Shown one piece after another: positions 51,455 to 56,801 of a stretch of 56,801 nt of DNA. The stretch covers positions 1-56,801 of the forward strand of contig JAFNXQ010000087.1 in assembly GCA_017383445.1 (NCBI GenBank), read 5' to 3'. A model generated the notes under the pieces. It was not told the origin of the DNA. It did no database searches and was given only the letters and a program-made list of their open reading frames with translations. Origin of the DNA: Alistipes sp. Its GTDB lineage: Bacteria > Bacteroidota > Bacteroidia > Bacteroidales > Rikenellaceae. A program made the position numbers and the translations under genes. Every line of letters begins with the position of its first letter. Position 1 is the stretch's first letter.

Positions 51455-51488
51455 AAAAAAGGCCGTCCGAAATGGACGACCTTTTTTT
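51455..51488. terminator. Bidirectional terminator between proS and tpiA
   Basis: Stem AAAAAAGG-CGTCC / GGACG-CCTTTTTT with one internal C-A mismatch, A-rich on one side and T-rich on the other, so it can work for both converging genes. Confidence 0.85.
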
Positions 51489-51504
51489 GTGTCGTGGGGT
51501 TGGA

Positions 51505-52257
51505 TTAGAAACCCTTACCGATAGCGAGGAAGTCCTCGGCCTTCAAGGCTGCACCACCGATAAGACCACCATCTACATCCTCCTTAGCGAAAATCTCGGC
51601 TGCGTTTGAGGGCTTGCAAGAGCCACCATAAAGGATGGGGCACTCTGCGGCAGCTGCACCAAACTTCGATGCCAGAACCTCGCGGATGTAGGCGTGAATC
51701 TCCTGTGCCTGCTCGGCAGTAGCGGTCTCGCCTGTACCGATAGCCCAAACGGGCTCGTAAGCGATTACAAGGTCCTTGAACTGCTCCTCTGAAAGGTTGA
51801 ATACAACCTCCTCAATCTGCTGCTTGCAAACATCGAAGTGCTTACCTGCCTTACGCTCGTCGAGGCTCTCACCTACGCAGTAGATAGGCTTCAAACCGTT
51901 AGCATAGGCCTGTGCCATCTTCTTGTTCAGGGTCTCTGATGTCTCACCGTAGTACTGGCGACGCTCTGAGTGACCCAGGATAACATACTCGCAACCGAGT
52001 GCCTTAATCATAGAGGCAGCAACCTCGCCGGTGTAAGCACCCTTTGCCTCGGTAGCACAATCCTGTGCACCAACAGCGATATCAGAGCCCTTAACAGCCT
52101 CAATAACCTGTGAGAGGTGTGTGAAGGGAGGGCATACGATGAAGTTCACGCACTCGCAAACCTCGCCGCGACCAGCCACTACGTTCTTTGCCAACTCTAC
52201 GCCCTCGGCGGGGAGAGTGTTCATCTTCCAGTTACCTGCAACAATCTTCTTTCTCAT
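51505..52257 (-). CDS. tpiA: Triosephosphate isomerase
   Basis: A 250-residue glycolytic TIM-barrel enzyme interconverting dihydroxyacetone phosphate and glyceraldehyde 3-phosphate. Catalytic residues are Lys11 (GNWKMN), His96 (LGHSERR) and Glu168 (AYEPVWAIGTG). Length and motifs are standard. It follows the RhuM-Fic gene after 34 bases on the same strand. Confidence 0.98.
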   Translation of the reverse strand: MRKKIVAGNWKMNTLPAEGVELAKNVVAGRGEVCECVNFIVCPPFTHLSQVIEAVKGSDIAVGAQDCATEAKGAYTGEVAASMIKALGCEYVILGHSERRQYYGETSETLNKKMAQAYANGLKPIYCVGESLDERKAGKHFDVCKQQIEEVVFNLSEEQFKDLVIAYEPVWAIGTGETATAEQAQEIHAYIREVLASKFGAAAAECPILYGGSCKPSNAAEIFAKEDVDGGLIGGAALKAEDFLAIGKGF

Positions 52258-52291
52258 TTTTTTGTTTAATTTTTGTTTATGTAATTATATG

Positions 52292-53275
52292 TTAATTTCG
52301 CTTATTTATAAGGTTTACCACAACCTTTGTCATTATATCTTTCTCCTCTGTTCGGCTCTCGGCAATCATCAAAGTAAGCGCCACAAGGGTATTATTATCA
52401 ATCAAGCGTGAACCATCTTCGCGGTAGAGAATGCCATTCTTCTCTAAAAACCATAGAAATAAGAACGCTGCAATACGCTTATTCCCATCGCTAAAAGAGT
52501 GGTTTTTTGTGGTCAAATACAACAAATTGGCCGCCTTCTCCTCCACGCTCGGGTATAAATCGCGCCCACCGAATGTCTGATAAATAGCCCCCATCGTACT
52601 ATGGAACGACCCATCCTTCTCGCGGGCAAACAACTCACTCGCACCAAATTGACTCTTCAACAGCTGCAACGCCTCCATTGCACTCTCATAGGTGGCTCTA
52701 AAACGCTCCTCCTGCGTAGTGTCGGATATCTCCAACTGCTGATAATCGTAACGGTCAAGCGTATCCAAACCATAAGCAAAATCGCTTATGACTCGCAGAA
52801 GTCCCACAGCCTCATCTCGCGACACTGATTTTGCAGCCAAGACATCACTCATCACCGCAATTGTCCGCTTCAACTCCTCCAGCTGTTCAGCCTTTGCATC
52901 GCGGTTAATGGCATATCCCTTAATCAAATACTCCTTAAGAACTCTGTTTGCCCAAATACGGAATTGGGTTCCACGCAGCGATTTAACACGATAACCAACC
53001 GATATTATCACATCAAGATTATAAAATTTAACGCTTCGGGTAATCAATCGGCCTCCCTCGTTTTGAACTTGTAAGAAATCCTTACAAGTTGCCGCCTGCT
53101 CTAGCTCTCCCTCCTTATACACATTACGAATGTGCATCGTAATATTTTGAGGTTTTACTTGCAACAGTTCCGCAAGTTGCGCCTGCGACAACCACACAGT
53201 ATCACCCTCCAAGCGGACATCTAACTCGGTTTGCCCGTCAGCAGATTGATATATGATTATCTCGCCGGTATTCAT
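52292..53275 (-). CDS. RhuM-Fic/Doc fusion protein
   Basis: A 327-residue protein; the start at 53275 (MNTGEIIIYQ) gives the normal RhuM N-terminus. Residues about 1-125 are RhuM/KilA-N-like with a helix-turn-helix (VWLSQAQLAELLQV) and SVKFYNLDVIISVGYRVKS. A helical linker leads to a C-terminal Fic/Doc domain with HSFSDGNKR at 259-267. This is the HxFx(D/N)(G/A)NKR form of Doc-type kinases and some AMPylators. No separate antitoxin gene is adjacent, so the RhuM part may regulate the Fic part or autorepress its gene. It lies between the housekeeping genes lysS and tpiA, a typical place for an accessory insertion. Confidence 0.88.
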   Translation of the reverse strand: MNTGEIIIYQSADGQTELDVRLEGDTVWLSQAQLAELLQVKPQNITMHIRNVYKEGELEQAATCKDFLQVQNEGGRLITRSVKFYNLDVIISVGYRVKSLRGTQFRIWANRVLKEYLIKGYAINRDAKAEQLEELKRTIAVMSDVLAAKSVSRDEAVGLLRVISDFAYGLDTLDRYDYQQLEISDTTQEERFRATYESAMEALQLLKSQFGASELFAREKDGSFHSTMGAIYQTFGGRDLYPSVEEKAANLLYLTTKNHSFSDGNKRIAAFLFLWFLEKNGILYREDGSRLIDNNTLVALTLMIAESRTEEKDIMTKVVVNLINKRN

Positions 53276-53427
53276 CGCTACTGTTATAACATCTTCCAAA
53301 GTGCCAAAATTGCAATAAGGTGAGCTATTTTGAGGTTGCTCGCAGGTGTGAAAACCGCAGCATACTGAGGCGTATGTGAGGATTTTCACTGCAAGGCAGA
53401 CGCCCAAAGAGCCTCCCTATTCAATTT

Positions 53428-55164
53428 TTATTCTGCCTTCTGGCCATCAATCCACGCCTTAATCTCGGCTGTCGCGAGGCCCAACTTATTCTTCTTGTTG
53501 AAACCGCAGAGGTCGTTGAAGAGCTTGCCACCGCCATTAGCCGCAGTGTTCTGGAACGACTCAACGGTGATGTAACCCATCTTCTGGATATGCTCAACCC
53601 ACTCGGCGGGGATACCTGCCTCGACATATTTCTCGGCATCGTCGGCCACAACCTTCTTCTCGGGACGCATAGTCGGGAAGAACAGCACATCCTGAATTGA
53701 GGGCTGGTTGAGCATAAACATAGCCAGACGGTCGATGCCGATACCCATACCCGAGCACTGGGGCATACCATACTCCAAAGCACGCACGAAGTCCATATCG
53801 ATAAACATCGCCTCGTCGTCGCCCTTCTCCGAGAGCTTCAGCTGCTCCTGGAAGCGTTCGTACTGGTCAATCGGGTCGTTAAGCTCCGAGTAGGCGTTAC
53901 AAAGCTCCTTACCATTGACGAACAACTCGAAACGTTCGGTCAAATCGGCGTTGTCGCGGTGACGCTTACACAGAGGCGACATCTCGCGAGGATAGTCGCA
54001 GATGAAGGTAGGCTGAATCAAATCCTCCTCGCAGTACTGGCCGAAGATAGCGTCAATGAGCTTACCCTTGCCCATCGTGTCGTCAATCTCGACATTCAGA
54101 CGCTTGCAGGCCTCACGCAGCTGCTCCTCCGACTGGCCCGTGATGTCGTAGCCGGTCTTCTCCTTGATGGCGTCGGTCATCGTCAGGCGGCGGAAAGGTG
54201 CCTTGAATGAAATCTGTCTATCGCCGATTGTGAGCTCCGTAGTGCCGTTTGTAGCCATTGCCACGCGTTCCAGCATCTGCTCGGTGAACGACATCATCCA
54301 CTTGTAGTCCTTGTAGGCTACATATATCTCCATACAGGTAAACTCGGGGTTGTGAGTGCGGTCCATACCCTCGTTGCGGAAGTTCTTGCCGAACTCATAG
54401 ACACCATCGAAGCCACCCACGATAAGACGCTTCAGGTAGAGCTCCGTAGCGATTCGCATATAGAAGTCGGTATCCAATGCGTTGTGGTGGGTGATGAAGG
54501 GACGTGCCGAAGCACCGCCGGGGATAGGTTGCAGGATAGGAGTCTCAACCTCAACATAGCCGTGCTCATTGAAGAACTCACGCATAGTGGCCATAATCTT
54601 GGCACGCTTGACGAAGACCTCGCGTACGTGGGGATTGACCACCAAATCCAAGTAACGCTGACGATAGCGTACCTCGGGGTCGGTGAGGGCATCAAACTGC
54701 TTGCCGTCCTTCTCCTTGACGATGGGCAGCGGGCGGATAGACTTCGACAAAACGGTAAATCGCTGGCAGTGTACCGACTTCTCGCCCGTGTTGGTGATAA
54801 AGCCGAAGCCCTCAACGCCGATAAAGTCGCCGATGTCGAGCAACTTCTTGAATACGGTGTTGTAGAGTGTCGGGTCGCCCTCGGGGCAGATATCATCACG
54901 GCGGATATATACCTGAATACGGCCCGTGTGGTCCTGCAACTCGAAGAATGATGCACTACCCATAATACGGCGGCTCATAATACGGCCGGCGATACGCACC
55001 TGTGCAAACTGCTCGGTGGTAGCCTCCGAAAGCTCTGCTGAAATAGCAGCAGCGGTAGTCGTAACCTCAAACATCTCGGCGGGATAAGGCTCGATGCCCA
55101 TCTCACGCAAGGCCGAAAGTGACTTACGACGCAAAAGTTCCTGTTCGCTGAGTTCGATGCTCAT
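53428..55164 (-). CDS. lysS: Lysyl-tRNA synthetase, class II, with C-terminal extension
   Basis: A 578-residue class II LysRS. It has an OB-fold anticodon-binding domain (about 55-150, RIAGRIMSRR, FFELQDHTGRIQVYIRRDD) and class II motifs (motif 2 FRNEGMDRTHNPEFT, motif 3 GMGIGIDRLAM). The usual C-terminus at PTMRPEKK is followed by about 70 extra residues (helical, ending in WIDGQKAE), as is common in Bacteroidetes. The upstream -7 box is 39 bases away. Confidence 0.96.
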   Translation of the reverse strand: MSIELSEQELLRRKSLSALREMGIEPYPAEMFEVTTTAAAISAELSEATTEQFAQVRIAGRIMSRRIMGSASFFELQDHTGRIQVYIRRDDICPEGDPTLYNTVFKKLLDIGDFIGVEGFGFITNTGEKSVHCQRFTVLSKSIRPLPIVKEKDGKQFDALTDPEVRYRQRYLDLVVNPHVREVFVKRAKIMATMREFFNEHGYVEVETPILQPIPGGASARPFITHHNALDTDFYMRIATELYLKRLIVGGFDGVYEFGKNFRNEGMDRTHNPEFTCMEIYVAYKDYKWMMSFTEQMLERVAMATNGTTELTIGDRQISFKAPFRRLTMTDAIKEKTGYDITGQSEEQLREACKRLNVEIDDTMGKGKLIDAIFGQYCEEDLIQPTFICDYPREMSPLCKRHRDNADLTERFELFVNGKELCNAYSELNDPIDQYERFQEQLKLSEKGDDEAMFIDMDFVRALEYGMPQCSGMGIGIDRLAMFMLNQPSIQDVLFFPTMRPEKKVVADDAEKYVEAGIPAEWVEHIQKMGYITVESFQNTAANGGGKLFNDLCGFNKKNKLGLATAEIKAWIDGQKAE

Positions 55165-55202
55165 AATAATATATAGTTTTTTAGTTTTTTGCCATTTGGG
55201 TA

Positions 55203-55210
55203 CAAAGTTA
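55203..55210 (-). promoter_or_regulatory. Candidate lysS promoter -7 box
   Basis: On the minus strand TAACTTTG matches TAnnTTTG; a TTG is present but only 12 bases upstream, so the -33 element is poor. Confidence 0.5.
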
Positions 55211-55304
55211 CAAGTTTTAATTCAAAAATCATAATTTAAGCCGCCACGCTGCGAATAATTATGATTTTCGCCTCTCTTCGCAGATGAAAAATGTGACTTT
55301 CAGA

Positions 55305-55338
55305 TAAAAAAAGCCAACCTTCATAAGGAAGATTGGCT
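55305..55338 (-). terminator. Intrinsic terminator of an orphan minus-strand transcript
   Basis: On the minus strand AGCCAATCTTC / GAAGGTTGGCT (one G-T pair), 5-base loop, then seven T. It is better on the minus strand than on the plus strand, where the pair becomes a C-A mismatch. No minus-strand gene precedes it except the candidate RNA. Confidence 0.8.
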
Positions 55339-55541
55339 ACCCGTGATGGGTAATTAAATATAAAAGGGGGTTAATTTTCTACTATATAACGCCACTGTGC
55401 ATTTATAACAATGGCCCACATATCTACTACAACGGTCTGCAACTTCTCTATAACAACGGCCTGCAAATCTCTCGAAGAGGTTATTTTCTCTCATCTCCAC
55501 GTGTCGAAAGCCTGTCTGCCAGACAAGGTTTCCGCACGACT
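55306..55541 (-). ncRNA. Candidate small RNA between lysS and kbl (about 235 nt)
   Basis: A complete transcription unit without a convincing protein gene: promoter at 55548-55577, predicted start near 55541, hairpin TGTCT/AGACA near the 5' end, and a strong terminator at 55305-55338. Size and isolated position next to housekeeping genes would suit 6S RNA or another abundant small RNA, but no family-specific structure could be confirmed by eye. It contains imperfect repeats that also read as a short open frame (see the CDS entry at 55371). Confidence 0.5.
55371..55466 (-). CDS. Possible 31-residue repeat peptide (TTG start)
   Basis: Inside the candidate RNA a 31-codon frame starting at TTG and ending TAA reads as near-heptad units LQAVVIE(K), LQTVVVD, MWAIVIN, then AQWRYIVEN. 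The DNA repeats have periods of 24, 21 and 21 bases, all multiples of three, which would be expected if the peptide were selected. There is no ATG and no clear ribosome site, so this may equally be RNA structure or an interspersed repeat. Confidence 0.25.
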   Translation of the reverse strand: MQAVVIEKLQTVVVDMWAIVINAQWRYIVEN

Positions 55542-55547
55542 TAAAAA

Positions 55548-55577
55548 CAAAGGTAGTAAACAATTTTTGAAAATCAA
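55548..55577 (-). promoter_or_regulatory. Promoter of the orphan minus-strand transcript
   Basis: On the minus strand TTG (55577-55575), a 19-base spacer and TACCTTTG (55555-55548): a full consensus match facing the terminator at 55305. Confidence 0.7.
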
Positions 55578-55640
55578 CAAAAAATCAGCAAAAAATTTTG
55601 CAATCCACAGCAGAGTGCGGTGTACATATATTATAAGGGA

Positions 55641-55769
55641 GTTTAGGGAAATTAGGGAGCTTAGAGAGGTTAGGGATTTCAAGGTCGTGCAGTGTTTTCC
55701 TTAAATTCACTAAACTCTCTAAATTCTCTAAACGCCCCAGCCTTCCTAACCTCCTTAAATTCTCTAACC
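55641..55769. repeat. Inverted array of 9-bp units (4 + 8 copies)
   Basis: Left arm: four in-phase units GTTTAGGGA, AATTAGGGA, GCTTAGAGA, GGTTAGGGA (55641-55676). After 21 bases, the right arm has eight in-phase units in the opposite sense (55698-55769), such as TCACTAAAC, TCTCTAAAT, TCTCTAAAC, TTCCTAACC, TCTCTAACC. One unit (GCCCCAGCC) is degenerate. The arms can pair into a long imperfect hairpin. Confidence 0.85.
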
Positions 55770-55851
55770 GGCAAAAATGCCATAAAAACGGCTGCATTAT
55801 CGACTTTTTGTTATAAATCGTAATCAAAAATGCCAAAAAATTGCCGATTTA

Positions 55852-55883
55852 TTTGTTTTTTCGGAGGCCAAGCCGTAACTTTG
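55852..55883 (+). promoter_or_regulatory. kbl promoter
   Basis: TTTG at 55852-55855, 20-base spacer, TAACTTTG at 55876-55883; the ATG is 46 bases after the -7 box. Confidence 0.78.
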
Positions 55884-55929
55884 TTGAAATTTGTAAGCAG
55901 AAATACAAAAATCCTAAAAAAATATTACT

Positions 55930-56801
55930 ATGTACGGTAAAATTAAAGAGCATTTACAGCAGGAGTTGGCCGAGATTAAGGCTGCCGGTTTGTATAAGAC
56001 TGAACGCATCATCGAGTCGCCACAGAAGGCCGAGATTGACGTTGCAGGTCGTAAAGTGTTAAATTTCTGTGCAAACAACTACCTCGGTTTGTCAGACAAC
56101 AAGCGTCTGATTGAGGCTGCAAAGAAGGCTATGGACGAACGTGGTTTCGGAATGTCATCAGTACGTTTCATCTGCGGTTGTCAGGATATGCACAAGGAGC
56201 TGGAGAAGGCTATCGCCGACTACTTCGGAACAGAGGACACCATCCTCTACGCCGCTTGCTTCGACGCTAATGGCGGTGTGTTTGAGCCTCTTCTCACAGA
56301 GCAGGATGCTATCATCTCTGATGCTCTGAACCACGCATCAATCATCGACGGCGTGCGTCTTTGCAAGGCTGTACGTTATCGCTACGCCAACGCCGATATG
56401 GAGGAGTTGGAGGATTGCCTGAAACGTGCACAGGCACAGCGTTTCCGCATCATCGTAACCGACGGTGTATTCTCAATGGATGGCAACGCTGCTCCGCTGG
56501 ACAAGATTTGTGCTCTGGCAGAGAAGTACGACGCACTGGTGATGGTCGATGAGTGCCACTCGGCAGGTGTTCTGGGTAAGACAGGTCGCGGTATCACCGA
56601 GCTTTACAACCTTCGCGGTCAGGTGGATATCCTCACCGGTACTCTTGGCAAGGCTTTTGGTGGTGCTGTGGGTGGTTTCACGACAGGTCGCAAGGAGATT
56701 ATCGACATGTTGCGTCAGCGTTCTCGCCCCTACCTCTTCTCTAACTCGTTGCCACCCGCAGTTGTAGGTGCAAGTATCGAGATGTTCAAGATCTTGAAGG
56801 A
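55930..56801 (+). CDS. kbl: Glycine C-acetyltransferase (2-amino-3-ketobutyrate CoA ligase), 3' end outside window
   Basis: The first 290 codons of a PLP-dependent alpha-oxoamine synthase that, with threonine dehydrogenase, converts threonine to glycine and acetyl-CoA. Start MYGKIKEHLQQEL is typical. Visible family features are FCANNYLGLS, the FGMSSVRFICG block, DALNHASIIDG, VDECHSAGVLG and the PLP-binding Lys241 in TGTLGKAFGG. About 105-110 residues should follow beyond the window edge. It has its own promoter. Confidence 0.95.
   Translation, partial: MYGKIKEHLQQELAEIKAAGLYKTERIIESPQKAEIDVAGRKVLNFCANNYLGLSDNKRLIEAAKKAMDERGFGMSSVRFICGCQDMHKELEKAIADYFGTEDTILYAACFDANGGVFEPLLTEQDAIISDALNHASIIDGVRLCKAVRYRYANADMEELEDCLKRAQAQRFRIIVTDGVFSMDGNAAPLDKICALAEKYDALVMVDECHSAGVLGKTGRGITELYNLRGQVDILTGTLGKAFGGAVGGFTTGRKEIIDMLRQRSRPYLFSNSLPPAVVGASIEMFKILK

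Noticed and set aside
55354..55563. 69-codon minus-strand frame covering the candidate small RNA
   Set aside because: It begins inside or upstream of the predicted promoter box, so most transcripts would lack its start, and its Cys-rich composition looks random.
1..56801. tRNA, rRNA, CRISPR arrays and insertion sequences
   Set aside because: No T-loop GGTTCGA-type motif with acceptor stem, no regularly spaced repeats with unique spacers and no transposase-like frame was found on reading the window.

Overview
The window looks like a chromosomal segment of a gut-type Bacteroidales bacterium. The evidence is the recurring promoter pattern TTG, a 19-21 base spacer and TAnnTTTG; many lipoproteins with acidic or glycine-rich starts; GH97 and GH110 glycosidases; fimbrillin-like operons; a hybrid-two-component-like regulator; and C-terminally extended LysRS. 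A mucin-degrading member (Rikenellaceae or a relative) is plausible, but genus cannot be fixed from the sequence alone. No tRNA, rRNA, CRISPR array or insertion sequence was seen.

Layout. (1) 1-12.9 kb, plus strand: an exported host-glycan locus. It holds three tandem M60-like HExxH lipoproteins, a secreted metzincin-like protease, two GH97 enzymes of the retaining alpha-galactosidase type, a SASA sialate O-acetylesterase and a GH110 alpha-1,3-galactosidase. Together these suit deacetylation of sialic acids, removal of terminal alpha-galactose and cutting of the exposed glycoprotein backbone. No SusC/SusD pair lies inside the window. (2) 13.1-19.0 kb: an operon for an OmpA-like/DUF3575 protein, a fimbrillin-type lipoprotein and a large modular FN3 surface lipoprotein. 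(3) 19.1-22.8 kb: a regulator built like a hybrid two-component system but without every residue needed for phosphotransfer. (4) 22.9-32.2 kb: pcrA, a GT2 glycosyltransferase, nth, an S41 protease lipoprotein, a DHH phosphoesterase and an ABC exporter. (5) 32.3-42.0 kb: a compact, intact phage-derived cassette (tail-like proteins, prohead protease-scaffold, capsid, portal, connector, holin, cell-wall hydrolase) with its own promoter, a long leader and a terminator. It has no terminase, integrase or replication genes. (6) 42.0-46.6 kb: envelope genes (Tyr/Trp- then Ser/Gly-rich lipoprotein, FadL-like porin, WG-repeat lipoprotein). (7) 46.5-49.8 kb, minus strand: a three-gene membrane/lipoprotein operon and a membrane AraC regulator. 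(8) 49.9 kb to the end: proS, tpiA, a RhuM-Fic fusion, lysS, a candidate orphan small RNA, a 9-bp repeat array and the start of kbl.

The strongest candidates for undescribed biology are the phosphorelay-dead regulator, which carries a G9 tract and a 20-bp-period direct repeat at its promoter; the domesticated-looking phage cassette; and the orphan minus-strand transcription unit upstream of lysS. Family assignments come from motif recognition by eye, not from database searches.
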